In this document: positions 1 to 12,109 of the stretch, piece by piece
Layout: the number at the start of each line of letters is the position of its first letter
Numbering within the stretch: position 1 is the first letter of the stretch
Assembly (NCBI RefSeq): GCF_017562075.2
Contig: NW_024427605.1
Location: forward strand, 186,001 to 250,000
From: Anopheles merus
Taxonomy: Eukaryota; Arthropoda; Insecta; Diptera; Culicidae
Length of the DNA: 64,000 nucleotides
Reading direction: 5' to 3'
The notes under the pieces: generated by a model
Databases searched by the model: none
What the model saw: the letters and a program-made list of their open reading frames with translations, nothing else
What the model was told of the DNA's origin: nothing
Program-made: the position numbers and the translations under genes

Positions 1-2
1 CA

Positions 3-1112
3 CCATCATTTCGAAATATTGCGCTGCGAGCGGTACATAATTTATCGCATCCTGGGACACGAAGCACAGCCAAATTGATGACCGAAAGATTCGTTTGGCC
101 AAATATTCGAAAAGATAGCATTGCCTTTGCGAGAAGTTGTATACAATGCCAACGTTCAAAAATATCAAGGCATACTCAATCACCATTATCACAATACCCT
201 TCTCCAGACGATCGATTTTCCCATATTAACATCGACATAGTTGGTCCTTTTCCAATCAGCAGAGGAAATAGGTACTGCTTGACTATAATCGATAGATTTA
301 CTCGATGGCCAGAGGCTTTACCTATTCCGGACATGACTGCTTCTACAATAGCTTATGCTCTAGTTTCGGGATGGATTGCGCGTTTTGGTGTACCCAAATA
401 TATTACTTCTGATCAAGGTAGACAATTTGAGTCATCACTCTTCTTGGAATTAAACCGCCTGTTAGGTTCGACTCACCTGCGTACAACTGCATACCATCCT
501 CAAAGCAATGGAATCATCGAAAGATTCCATAGAACATTTAAAGCAGCTCTTCTCTGCCACGATAATGAACACTGGTGTGAAAATCTCGCAGTGATACTAC
601 TTGGCTTAAGAACAACATACAAAGAAGATATTAAAGCATCACCAGCTGAGATGGTTTATGGTACCACACTTCGTATCCCCTCTGAATTTTTCAACGATAT
701 TGGCGAAACAACAAATGAAGCTGAGTTTGTAGCTAATTTACGAAATGCCATGCGATCATTACGCCCCAGACAAACCTCATGGCATGGTTCTCGGAATATT
801 TTTATTCCCACCGAACTAAAATCATGTAAATTCGTCTTTATTCGCAATGATTCCATACGACCAACACTTTCACCACCGTACGAAGGGTCTTATGAGGTTA
901 TGGATCGAACAGAAAAAATCTTCAAGGTCAACGTGAAAGGTCGTACAGTATCTATATCAATAGACCGCCTCAAACCAGCCCACATCCTACAAGAATCTTC
1001 TGCAAGTGTTCCTGCTCCACCTACCAGTTCTTCTGAGTTACCACCGACTAGGACCACTCGTTCAGGCCGAAGAGTGGTGTTTCCTACCCATCTTCAACAG
1101 TACGTATCCTAG
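3..1112 (+). CDS. Ty3/gypsy (Mag-like) integrase, 3' part of pol, cut by the window edge
   Basis: This is the C-terminal part of a retroelement polyprotein; the product would insert element cDNA into the genome. The frame is open from base 3, so the first ATG at 75 is internal. Upstream codons hold the zinc-binding pair of histidines (VHNLSHPG), followed by the cysteines (CIQC). Counting from base 75, the catalytic triad is D54 (NIDIVG), D113 (TSDQGRQF) and E149 (NGIIERFHR), with 35 residues between the second D and the E, as in retroviral-type integrases. A GPY/F-like segment (PYEGSYEV) lies near residue 275. No stop or frameshift is visible in the part present. The short 3' LTR follows 16 bases after the stop. 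The match in style to Mag/CsRn1-lineage elements is inferred by comparison with the copy at 19744-24775. Confidence 0.85.
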   Translation, partial: PSFRNIALRAVHNLSHPGTRSTAKLMTERFVWPNIRKDSIAFARSCIQCQRSKISRHTQSPLSQYPSPDDRFSHINIDIVGPFPISRGNRYCLTIIDRFTRWPEALPIPDMTASTIAYALVSGWIARFGVPKYITSDQGRQFESSLFLELNRLLGSTHLRTTAYHPQSNGIIERFHRTFKAALLCHDNEHWCENLAVILLGLRTTYKEDIKASPAEMVYGTTLRIPSEFFNDIGETTNEAEFVANLRNAMRSLRPRQTSWHGSRNIFIPTELKSCKFVFIRNDSIRPTLSPPYEGSYEVMDRTEKIFKVNVKGRTVSISIDRLKPAHILQESSASVPAPPTSSSELPPTRTTRSGRRVVFPTHLQQYVS

Positions 1113-1128
1113 TCTCGAAGGGGAGTAC

Positions 1129-1317
1129 TGTAGCAGCCCACTGTGCAGTTCGCGTGGCTCGTACGCAGAGTACGAGCTGTCATCAAGAGCTGTCAGAATT
1201 CCGTGGCGTGAACGACCATTCTGTTTGGCGCCCATTTTGAGAGCAGACCGATTTGGAAAAGTAAAAATAAAGAAAATTGAACTAAACGCTAAAAGCATTA
1301 AGCATAACTTTGTTACA
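1129..1317 (+). repeat. 3' LTR of the Mag-like element
   Basis: The sequence starts TGTAGCAGCC just after a purine-rich tract (GAAGGGGAGTAC) and ends in TTACA, giving TG...CA termini and a length of about 189 bases. An AATAAA signal lies at 1265-1270. The 3' boundary is uncertain, because the last 15-25 bases are also found at the end of other repeat blocks (see 9757-10636). Confidence 0.6.
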
Positions 1318-2673
1318 CTAAGCTTTTGCTTTCGTATGTTGTAGATTACACAGATATGCTGAGCCGTCTGCGCAAGGGTATGAGCGTGCGTGTGTGTGCA
1401 AAACTGTCGCCAAATGTGTTTTTTTCCGAAATGTTATGATCCTTCGGTCAAAGAAAGGAAGGTGTTCATGAAAGGCGGAAAGACGAATTGAGGCCCCTGT
1501 CAATGGTAACTGATGACAGGGAGGAGGGGGTACTGGCACACAGCTGTTGGGAGATTGAACAGTATACTTAAATTGCCGGCGGGAAGGCCATGGGACCCCT
1601 ACGATCATCGGTCACAGGCCCTAAAATTGTAGCCGCCAGGGGGGGAGGGAAGGTGCAAATGGTTTTCTCCAGCCACGGAGCCCTAAAGACCATCTCTCCG
1701 GGGGCCCTTGTTGCTAATAATCTGTCCACTTGTAGACATACGGCATACTACAGACTAGAGATCTTCGGCGACCGCCTAGTCCGCCTATCGTTAGGTCTGC
1801 CGCTGGTACATGGCCGTGTTTTTTTATCGTGGTGGTGCATCCTTCCCCCTGCCTGCAGCGTATGCATCGAGCAGGAGACAGTGTGGCAGTATGCAAGTTG
1901 CACGCTGGATAGGAGCGGTCTCGCGGCACCGCCATCATTCCGCACATCTGCATGCCCGTCGTGGGTTCTAACCGCGTATGAACCGTCCGCCGTAGCAAGG
2001 GGTGACTATCAGGCTACGCGGTACTCAAGTCCTGAAAAGGCCGGCATGATCACGGCATTACGCCAATAATAATAATAATTATAATAATAAGAAGAAGAAG
2101 AACTTAGCATAGCAGTCCACACTCGGAGAAGGTTTTTGTTTTGACTTTGGTGCTGCCGGGTCTACCGCTGTGGCGCGACAAATGCACGGAATGCACTTGA
2201 ACAAAGGACATGAACCTACCGATCCGAACCCATTCCAAGGCAATGCCGGTCAATCGGCGTCATGATACCGACTCTAAGCCAACAAGCCACCAGATTCTGG
2301 ACGGACAGGTGCAGCACCATACGCGCACCGTAATAAACAAATCCAGAATCCTCTTTTGTATGGATTCAATTCAAAATGTTGTTTCCACTTGCGTCCGCTA
2401 GCTGAATTAGAAATAAATGTGCAACAAATCACACGCACGTTTGCTTAAATCATGTGTCTTTTTAATACCCCCAACAGCAGAGCCGATCGCAAAGATGCCA
2501 ATCCAATGGTTGTGTTGTCTCTCAGGTAGCGAGATCGAAAATTCATGGACTTTGTAGCCGCAACGGATGAAAATGTACCCATCAGAATCAAATAGTTTTG
2601 GGGTTTCCAAACGCACGCACACACACAAACACACAAAGACGCGCGCGCAAACTCACACACAAACACGCAAGCG

Positions 2674-2674
2674 C

Positions 2675-2753
<79 letters not shown>
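2674..2753. repeat. (CA)n microsatellite
   Basis: About 40 CA units lie in the left arm, flanked by imperfect ACACAA and GCACGC runs. The counterpart at 8309-8374 is shorter. Confidence 0.97.
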
Positions 2754-2757
<4 letters not shown>

Positions 2758-4359
2758 GCACGTACGCGCGCCCGCGAGCATGAAAGCGCGCACGCCAGCA
2801 CGCACCCACGAAAGCGCGCTCGCGAGCACGCACCCCCGAAGTCGCGCAAGCACGCACTCCCCCCCCCCCACACTAAACCACCCCCCACCGGTATGATCGA
2901 TTACGGCTACCTTATCGGTAGAACGGTTGGTTCAGCTTTCTTGTAGCATCCTCAACCCTAGCGCCGGGCGGGGAGGGGGATCGCGACATGATAGAGTGAA
3001 CGATCACTTTCCCCGCGCTGTGTGTGTGTGTGTAACGAGACCCAAAAACTCGAGACAAATTTCGGCAAATTAAAAAAAAAAATTATAACCACTATACACT
3101 GTGCTACATGATGCTTAGAAGGTCGTTGAAGCATCAAACATGTTCAAATTAAAAAAATATTAGATTAGTGTTAGACGTTCTCCTACGCTTGTTTTAAATA
3201 GGCTTCTTCACCCTCGATTGGCACCCTCGATACACCAATAACACTTCGAATCCCAATCCAGCTTCTCGCACAGCGTCTCAAGGTCACACACAAATAATGA
3301 ATGCTAACACCCACCAATAACAATACACAACCGCAATGCACATATATGAACCAACGCATACACCACAACAACCAATCAGCTGGCGGCGGAAGGCACGGGC
3401 AGAAGCGCCGCAAGTACAAGTAAGGCAAGGCAGGGTGGGGGAGTGAGAAGAAGCGGACGAAAAAATGGGCGCCAATATTTTTAAATGTTTTACCCGTTTT
3501 TTTTTTTTGCTCCGCCGCCATAAATAGTTCGTCCATTTCGCCAACAGATGGCGCTAAACTTGCTCGACTCAGCGCAGGAATCGCTGAAGTCCAGCACGGG
3601 AGACCACCCGCTGCGCAAAGCGACGGAAGAAATCATGGAGTTCTGAGAATTTTATCATGCCTTCCTTTCTCTCCAACGGCAAATTTGTCAAGCAGCTCGT
3701 CGAGCTACCCGTCCCTGGCTCCGCCTCATACCCCTCGCCTGAGCGCGCTGTCGAAGGTTTGGATGTGTTGGTGCATCAGACGGCCAATCGCTGTCAGCCG
3801 TCGTCCGTGCTTTTTCCCTCCATAGCACCATCTCTTTCTCGCGTGTGGTCAATGCTCGGTCAGCTCGTCAATGAGCTGTTGTGGCGCCTTAAAATGACGT
3901 TAACAAACATTGCGGCGATGAAGTTGAATTTTCACAAATCAAACCAAAAAAGTTCTCCTGCCACGGAGCCCCAATGACCATCTTTCCGGGGGCCCTTGTC
4001 GCTAACACTCTGTCCACTTGTAGACATACGGCATACTACAGACTAGAGAACTTCGGTCTAGTCCGCCTACCGTTAGATCCACCGCTGGTTCATGACGGGG
4101 TTTTTTTTTTACTGTGGATGTGCATCCTTCCCCCTGCCTGCTGCGTATGCACCGGGCAGGAGACAGTGTGACAGTATGCAGGTTGCACACTGGATAGGAG
4201 CGGGCCCGCGGCACCGCCATCATTCCGCACATCTGCATGCCCGTCGTGGGTTCTAATCGCGTATGAACCGTCCGCCGTAGCAAGGGATTAGTCACCGGCT
4301 CCGGCTACGTGGTACTCAAGTCCTAAAAAGGCAGGCATGATCGCGTTGGCTATTACGCC

Positions 4360-4500
<141 letters not shown>

Positions 4501-4772
4501 TATAATTATAATGATAAAAAGAACTTAGCATAGCAGTCCACACCCGGGTAAGAGTTTGTCTTGACTTTGGTGCTGCCGGGCTACCGCTGTGACGAGACAA
4601 ATACACGGAAAGCACTTGAACAAAGGACATGAACCTACCGATCCGAACCCATTCCAAGGCATTGCCGGTCAATCGGCGTCATGATAACTACTCCAAACCA
4701 ACAAGCCACCAGATTCTGGACGGACAGGTGCAGCACCATACGCGCACCGTAATAAACAAATGGTTTATTTTA

Positions 4773-4865
4773 TTTTGGTACATTTTCTGCGCTGGAAACT
4801 GCTCGAATTTGCGCAGCGGGATAATTCATTACAAAGCAGTTTCCAGCGCAGGAAATGTACCAAAA
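4773..4865. repeat. 31-bp inverted repeat with a 31-base loop
   Basis: Bases 4773-4803 and 4835-4865 are reverse complements with one mismatch. The arms contain GGTACATTT and GCGCTGGAAACTGCT. The loop holds TGCGCAGCGGG, a motif shared with the start of the related repeat at 63585. Confidence 0.9.
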
Positions 4866-4866
4866 T

Positions 4867-4884
4867 CTGCGCTGGCCAGCGCAG
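4867..4884. repeat. 18-bp perfect palindrome
   Basis: CTGCGCTGGCCAGCGCAG reads identically on both strands and lies one base after the 31-bp inverted repeat. Confidence 0.95.
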
Positions 4885-5508
4885 GTTTTGGCTGGTCTCC
4901 CGCGCTGGACATCAGCGATTCCTACGCTGGGTCGAGCAAGTTTAGCGCCATCTGTTGGCGAAATGGACGAACTATTTATGGCGGCGGAGCAAAAAAAAAA
5001 CGGCCAAAAAATTTAAAAATATTGGCGCCCATTTTCTCGTCCGCTTCTTCTCACTCCCTCACCCTGCCTTGCCTTACTTGTACTTGCGGCGCTTCTGCCC
5101 GTGCCTTCCGCCGCCAGCTGATTGGTTGTTGTGGTGTATGCGTTGGTTCATATATGTGCATTGCGGTTGTGTATTGTTATTGGTGGGTGTTAGCATTCAT
5201 TATTTGTGTGTGACCTTGAGACGCTGTGGGAGAAGCTGGATTGGGATTCGAAGTGTTATTGGTGTATTGATGGTTTATTTTATTTCGTGCCGCTGCTGAT
5301 GAGACCATTCGATGCCCGCGGCAATCGAGGGTGAAGAAGCCTATTTAAAACAAGCGTAGGAGAACGTCTAACACTAATCTAATATTTTTTTAATTTGAAC
5401 ACGTTTGATGTTTCAACGACCTTCTAAGCATCATGTAGAACAGTGTATAGTGGCAATAAAATATTTTTTTAAAAATAGGCCTAAATCTGTCTCGAGTTTT
5501 CGGGCCAC

Positions 5509-5611
<103 letters not shown>

Positions 5612-5865
5612 CGCGGGGAAAGTGACCGTTCACTCTATCATGTCGCGATCCCCCACCCCGCCCGGCGCTAGGGTTGAGGATGCTACAAGAAAGCTGAACC
5701 AACCGTTCTACCGATAAGGTAGCCGTAATCGATCATGCCGGTGGGGGGTGGTTGAGTGTGGGGGGGGGAGTGCGTGCTTGCGCGACTTCGGGGGTGCGTG
5801 CTCGCGAGCGCGCTTTCGTGGGTGCGTGCTGGCGTGCGCGCTTTCATGCTCGCGGGCGCGCGTAC

Positions 5866-5868
<3 letters not shown>

Positions 5869-5958
<90 letters not shown>
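5869..5958. repeat. (GT)n microsatellite in the spacer
   Basis: About 45 GT units between GTACGTGCG and GCGTGTG. Confidence 0.97.
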
Positions 5959-5963
<5 letters not shown>

Positions 5964-6557
5964 GTGTGTTTGTGTGTGTGTGTGTGAGTTTGCGCGCGCG
6001 TCTTTGTGTGTTTGTGTGTGTGCGTGCGTTTGGAAACCCCAAAACTATTTGATTCTGATGGGTACATTTTCATCCGTTGCGGCTACAAAGTCCATGAATT
6101 TTCGATCTCGCTACCTGAGAGACAACACAACCATTGGATTGGCATCTTTGCGATCGGCTCTGCTGTTGGGGGTATTAAAAAGACACATGATTAAGCAAAC
6201 GTGCGTGTGATTTGTTGCACATTTATTTCTAATTCAGCTAGCGGACGCAAGTGGAAACAACATTTTGAATTGAATCCATACAAAAGAGGATTCTGGATTT
6301 GTTTATTACGGTGCGCGTATGGTGCTGCACCTGTCCGTCCAGAATCTGGTGGCTTGTTGGTTTGGAGTAGTTATCATGACGCCGATTGACCGGCAATGCC
6401 TTGGAATGGGTTCGGATCGGTAGGTTCATGTCCTTTGTTCAAGTGCTTTCCGTGTATTTGTCTCGTCACAGCGGTAGCCCGGCAGCACCAAAGTCAAGAC
6501 AAACTCTTACCCGGGTGTGGACTGCTATGCTAAGTTCTTTTTATCATTATAATTATA

Positions 6558-6698
<141 letters not shown>

Positions 6699-8305
6699 GG
6701 CGTAATAGCCAACGCGATCATGCCTGCCTTTTTAGGACTTGAGTACCACGTAGCCGGAGCCGGTGACTAATCCCTTGCTACGGCGGACGGTTCATACGCG
6801 ATTAGAACCCACGACGGGCATGCAGATGTGCGGAATGATGGCGGTGCCGCGGGCCCGCTCCTATCCAGTGTGCAACCTGCATACTGTCACACTGTCTCCT
6901 GCCCGGTGCATACGCAGCAGGCAGGGGGAAGGATGCACATCCACAGTAAAAAAAAAACCCCGTCATGAACCAGCGGTGGATCTAACGGTAGGCGGACTAG
7001 ACCGAAGTTCTCTAGTCTGTAGTATGCCGTATGTCTACAAGTGGACAGAGTGTTAGCGACAAGGGCCCCCGGAAAGATGGTCATTGGGGCTCCGTGGCAG
7101 GAGAACTTTTTTGGTTTGATTTGTGAAAATTCAACTTCATCGCCGCAATGTTTGTTAACGTCATTTTAAGGCGCCACAACAGCTCATTGACGAGCTGACC
7201 GAGCATTGACCACACGCGAGAAAGAGATGGTGCTATGGAGGGAAAAAGCACGGACGACGGCTGACAGCGATTGGCCGTCTGATGCACCAACACATCCAAA
7301 CCTTCGACAGCGCGCTCAGGCGAGGGGTATGAGGCGGAGCCAGGGACGGGTAGCTCGACGAGCTGCTTGACAAATTTGCCGTTGGAGAGAAAAGGAAGGC
7401 ATGATAAAATTCTCAGAACTCCATGATTTCTTCCGTCGCTTTGCGCAGCGGGTGGTCTCCCGTGCTGGACTTCAGCGATTCCTGCGCTGAGTCGAGCAAG
7501 TTTAGCGCCATCTGTTGGCGAAATGGACGAACTATTTATGGCGGCGGAGCAAAAAAAAAAAAACGGGTAAAACATTTAAAAATATTGGCGCCCATTTTTT
7601 CGTCCGCTTCTTCTCACTCCCCCACCCTGCCTTGCCTTACTTGTACTTGCGGCGCTTCTGCCCGTGCCTTCCGCCGCCAGCTGATTGGTTGTTGTGGTGT
7701 ATGCGTTGGTTCATATATGTGCATTGCGGTTGTGTATTGTTATTGGTGGGTGTTAGCATTCATTATTTGTGTGTGACCTTGAGACGCTGTGCGAGAAGCT
7801 GGATTGGGATTCGAAGTGTTATTGGTGTATCGAGGGTGCCAATCGAGGGTGAAGAAGCCTATTTAAAACAAGCGTAGGAGAACGTCTAACACTAATCTAA
7901 TATTTTTTTAATTTGAACATGTTTGATGCTTCAACGACCTTCTAAGCATCATGTAGCACAGTGTATAGTGGTTATAATTTTTTTTTTAATTTGCCGAAAT
8001 TTGTCTCGAGTTTTTGGGTCTCGTTACACACACACACACAGCGCGGGGAAAGTGATCGTTCACTCTATCATGTCGCGATCCCCCTCCCCGCCCGGCGCTA
8101 GGGTTGAGGATGCTACAAGAAAGCTGAACCAACCGTTCTACCGATAAGGTAGCCGTAATCGATCATACCGGTGGGGGGTGGTTTAGTGTGGGGGGGGGGG
8201 GGGGAGTGCGTGCTTGCGCGACTTCGGGGGTGCGTGCTCGCGAGCGCGCTTTCGTGGGTGCGTGCTGGCGTGCGCGCTTTCATGCTCGCGGGCGCGCGTA
8301 CGTGC

Positions 8306-8308
<3 letters not shown>

Positions 8309-8374
<66 letters not shown>
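8309..8374. repeat. (GT)n microsatellite in the right arm
   Basis: About 33 GT units; the left-arm counterpart at 2674-2753 has about 40. Confidence 0.97.
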
Positions 8375-8376
<2 letters not shown>

Positions 8377-9756
8377 TTTGCGCTTGCGTGTTTGTGTGTG
8401 AGTTTGCGCGCGCGTCTTTGTGTGTTTGTGTGTGTGCGTGCGTTTGGAAACCCCAAAACTATTTGATTCTGATGGGTACATTTTCATCCGTTGCGGCTAC
8501 AAAGTCCATGAATTTTCGATCTCGCTACCTGAGAGACAACACAACCATTGGATTGGCATCTTTGCGATCGGCTCTGCTGTTGGGGGTATTAAAAAGACAC
8601 ATGATTTAAGCAAACGTGCGTGTGATTTGTTGCACATTTATTTCTAATTCAGCTAGCGGACGCAAGTGGAAACAACATTTTGAATTGAATCCATACAAAA
8701 GAGGATTCTGGATTTGTTTATTACGGTGCGCGTATGGTGCTGCACCTGTCCGTCCAGAATCTGGTGGCTTGTTGGCTTAGAGTCGGTATCATGACGCCGA
8801 TTGACCGGCATTGCCTTGGAATGGGTTCGGATCGGTAGGTTCATGTCCTTTGTTCAAGTGCATTCCGTGCATTTGTCGCGCCACAGCGGTAGACCCGGCA
8901 GCACCAAAGTCAAAACAAAAACCTTCTCCGAGTGTGGACTGCTATGCTAAGTTCTTCTTCTTCTTATTATTATAATTATTATTATTATTGGCGTAATGCC
9001 GTGATCATGCCGGCCTTTTCAGGACTTGAGTACCGCGTAGCCTGATAGTCACCCCTTGCTACGGCGGACGGTTCATACGCGGTTAGAACCCACGACGGGC
9101 ATGCAGATGTGCGGAATGATGGCGGTGCCGCGAGACCGCTCCTATCCAGCGTGCAACTTGCATACTGCCACACTGTCTCCTGCTCGATGCATACGCTGCA
9201 GGCAGGGGGAAGGATGCACCACCACGATAAAAAAACACGGCCATGTACCAGCGGCAGACCTAACGATAGGCGGACTAGGCGGTCGCCGAAGATCTCTAGT
9301 CTGTAGTATGCCGTATGTCTACAAGTGGACAGATTATTAGCAACAAGGGCCCCCGGAGAGATGGTCTTTAGGGCTCCGTGGCTGGAGAAAACCATTTGCA
9401 CCTTCCCTCCCCCCCTGGCGGCTACAATTTTAGGGCCTGTGACCGATGATCGTAGGGGTCCCATGGCCTTCCCGCCGGCAATTTAAGTATACTGTTCAAT
9501 CTCCCAACAGCTGTGTGCCAGTACCCCCTCCTCCCTGTCATCAGTTACCATTGACAGGGGCCTCAATTCGTCTTTCCGCCTTTCATGAACACCTTCCTTT
9601 CTTTGACCGAAGGATCATAACATTTCGGAAAAAAACACATTTGGCGACAGTTTTGCACACACACGCACGCTCATACCCTTGCGCAGACGGCTCAGCATAT
9701 CTGTGTAATCTACAACATACGAAAGCAAAAGCTTAGTGTAACAAAGTTATAAATAA

Positions 9757-9760
9757 GTTC

Positions 9761-9798
<38 letters not shown>

Positions 9799-10636
9799 AT
9801 TATTATTATTATTGGCGTAATAGCCAACGCGATCATGCCGGCCTTTTCAAGACTTGAGTACCACGTAGTCGGAGCCGGTGACTAACCCCTTGCTACGGCG
9901 GACGGTACATACGCGATTAGAACCCACGACGGGCATGCAGATGTGCGGAATGATGGCGGTGCCGCGGGCCCGCTCCTATCCAGTGTGCAACCTGCATACT
10001 GCCACACTGTCTCCTGCCCGGTGCATACGCAGCAGGCAGGGGGAAGGATGCACCTCCACGATAAAAAAAAAACACCGTCATGAACCAGCGGCGGATCTAA
10101 CGGTAGACGGACTAGGCGGTCGCCGATAAGATCTCTAGTCTGTAGTATGCCGTATGTTTACAAGTGGACAGAGTATTAGCGACAAGGGCCCCCGAAAAGA
10201 TGGTAGTTGGGGCCCCGTGGCTGGAGAATCATTTGCCCCCCCCCTCCCCCCCTCATGCCGGCAATAATTGTAGGGCCTGTGACCGATGATCGTAGGAGTC
10301 CCATGGCCGAAGCCCTCCCCCCCTCCCCCGCCGGCAATTTAAGTATACTGTTTAATCTTCCAACAGCTGTGTCTCAGTACCCCCTCCTCCCGGTCATCCC
10401 GTGCCTCAACTCGTCTTTCCGCCAAGGGCCCCCGATTCCCCCTACTCCGCCTCTCTCATGAACACCTTCTTTTCTTTGACCGATGGATCATAACATTCCG
10501 GAAGAGCATACATTCGGCGACAGTTTTGCACACATACGCACACTCACACCCTTGCGCAGACGGCTCAGCATATCTGTGTAATCTACACCATACGAAAGCA
10601 AAAGCTTATGGTAACAAAGTTATGCTTAATGCTTAA
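9757..10636 (+). repeat. Tandem extra copy of the outer arm block
   Basis: Starts GTTCTTTTTATT with a short ATT array (9764-9812), then GGCGTAATAGCC, and repeats 8949-9750 with substitutions and small insertions of C-rich sequence (10230-10330). It ends GGTAACAAAGTTATGCTTAATGC, whose reverse complement matches the last bases of the LTR at 1129-1317. That suggests the block was once copied from a site next to that LTR. No gene seen. Confidence 0.8.
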
Positions 10637-10766
10637 CACGTTCAGTTCGATGACAGGCCCCAGGGACTGCCAGTGGACTTTCCAGTATGCCGGTTTCACA
10701 ATCAGCTTGCGTTCTAGATGCCGGCGGAAAGGAAAGTTGATGAAAATCAGCACCGGGCTGAACGTG
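10637..10766. mobile_element. piggyBac-type MITE, 130 bp
   Basis: Flanked by TTAA at 10633-10636 and 10767-10770. The termini CACGTTCAG are inverted repeats of each other with further partial matching inward. TTAA duplication is the signature of the piggyBac superfamily. There is no coding capacity. Confidence 0.75.
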
Positions 10767-10869
10767 TTAATGCGAATAAGGGTTCTGCGCGTTTCACAGC
10801 AAACCCTCCTGCGTAAACTAGCGATTCCTTAGTCATTTTTATATTGCAGTGTTTGAACTCATTGCGATT

Positions 10870-11215
10870 TTTTGGTTTGATTTGTAAAAATGCAACTTCA
10901 TCGCCGAAATGTTTGTTAACGGCATTTTTAGGCGCCACAACAGCTCGCGAGCATTGACCACACGCGAGAAAGAGATGGCGCTATGGAGGGAAAAAGCACG
11001 GACGACGGCTGACAGCGATTGGCCGTCTGACGCACTAACACATCCAAACCCTCGACAGCGCGCTCAGGCGAGGGGTAAGAGGCAGAGCCGGGGTCGGGTA
11101 GCTCGACTGGCTGCTTGACAAATTTGCCGTTAGAGAGAAAAGGAAGGCATGATAAAATTCTCCGAACGCCTTGATTTGTTCCGTCGCTTTGCGCAGCGGG
11201 ATGTAATGAACTATG
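10870..11215 (+). repeat. Partial copy of an inner arm block
   Basis: Runs from TTTTTTGGTTTGATTTGTAA to TTTGCGCAGCGGGA and corresponds to 7110-7450. Substitutions and a small deletion are visible. The stretch 10771-10869 before it and 11216-11271 after it shows nothing I can identify. Confidence 0.75.
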
Positions 11216-11271
11216 GGACAAACGAATACACAGTTGCAAACAGACCGGCGATTAAGGTGCAGTCTTCTCAT

Positions 11272-11535
11272 TCACAGCAAATTTATACAAGCTAATATCA
11301 GAAGCCAGCACTTTAGTGAATATATTTCACAGACACATTTATACCAGTTAAGTTTCAGACCACTTTCCTTGATTCTGCCTAGGATACTTGTTAAGGCTTG
11401 TAAAAGCTCTTTAAAATCTTTCGCGAAAACGATAATGTCATCATAGAAGCTAACGACATTTGTAAGGCCTAAGAGAACTTCTTCCATTCGACGTTGCCAG
11501 ATTGCGAGTATAATCTTGTTAGCTGCGTTTCGCAA
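11272..11535 (-). pseudogene. Gypsy reverse transcriptase fragment
   Basis: This fragment contains the catalytic box FYDDIIVFAKDF, where YxDD is present as F-Y-D-D, followed by a palm/thumb-like segment (ESGLKLNWYKC). The N-terminal RT fingers, which should lie between the protease and this box, are missing, so an internal deletion of several hundred bases is inferred near 11500. Downstream pol domains are absent. The protein would be inactive. It belongs with the gag and protease at 11469-12920, being on the same strand with a shared junction. Confidence 0.75.
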
Positions 11536-11939
11536 TTTGGAGATAATGTGCTATTTGTCACTGTATGGATGGATGTACGAGAAGAGAACATGCGATTTAA
11601 ATCGATCTGATCTGCAAAGTGGGAGATCCATTCGCGTCCCAGGAGTGAATCGTGTGCTCCGGACACTACATAGAGTTGCTCCTTTCGCGTTGTGCCTCCA
11701 ATCGTTACATTAAAATTTATCCTACCAATACAGCTGATGCGATGCCCAGTATAACTAGAAAATTGTCTGTCGCTTGTCTGCAAGGTGAAATGTGGTTTAA
11801 TTGATTTGAGGGTTGCTTCTGATACGATTGCGCAAGGTGCGCCGGTATCAAGCTCCATCTTCAGCGATTTACCATCGATCTTAACCTCAACCATTTTTTT
11901 TCTCGACGGTATGTTGTGAATACGGTTAAGCCGTTGCAC
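11469..11939 (-). pseudogene. Gypsy aspartic protease
   Basis: A retropepsin-type domain that would process the polyprotein. The catalytic triad reads ELDTGAPCAIVS. The flap/second-half segment continues through LLGREWISHF, close to the usual ILG motif. The frame differs from that of the zinc knuckles just upstream, and the C-terminal part runs into the broken RT. I take the ATG at 11939 as arbitrary, because this is an internal polyprotein domain. Confidence 0.75.
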
Positions 11940-12007
11940 TTGGTCAATACTACCGGAGGGCGAAGAGATATCTTGTTGTGAAATGTGATGATTGGACTTA
12001 CCCGATT

Positions 12008-12108
12008 TGCAGACCTTAGCAATATGACCTTTCTTATGGCAATTATTACATTTGGCGCTACGGAAACGACACTCGCTTCTGACGTGTGGACCTTCACAGT
12101 CATTACAA
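12008..12108 (-). pseudogene. Gag zinc knuckles (two CCHC boxes)
   Basis: In the minus frame ending near 12008 two CX2CX4HX4C boxes are visible: CNDCEGPHVRSEC and CNNCHKKGHIAKVC. Such boxes bind element RNA for packaging. They sit between the gag body (12110-12920) and the protease, the normal nucleocapsid position. Confidence 0.8.
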
Positions 12109-12109
12109 G

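Noticed and set aside
1590..2069. 159-codon frame conserved in both arms (1590-2069 and 8985-9464)
   Set aside because: Its conservation only reflects near-identical arms. The third copy at 9878-10461 does not keep the frame, and composition shows no domain.
2445..2896. Long frames of alternating Thr-His or Cys-Val
   Set aside because: They are translations of CA/GT microsatellites and recur in every copy of the run on either strand.
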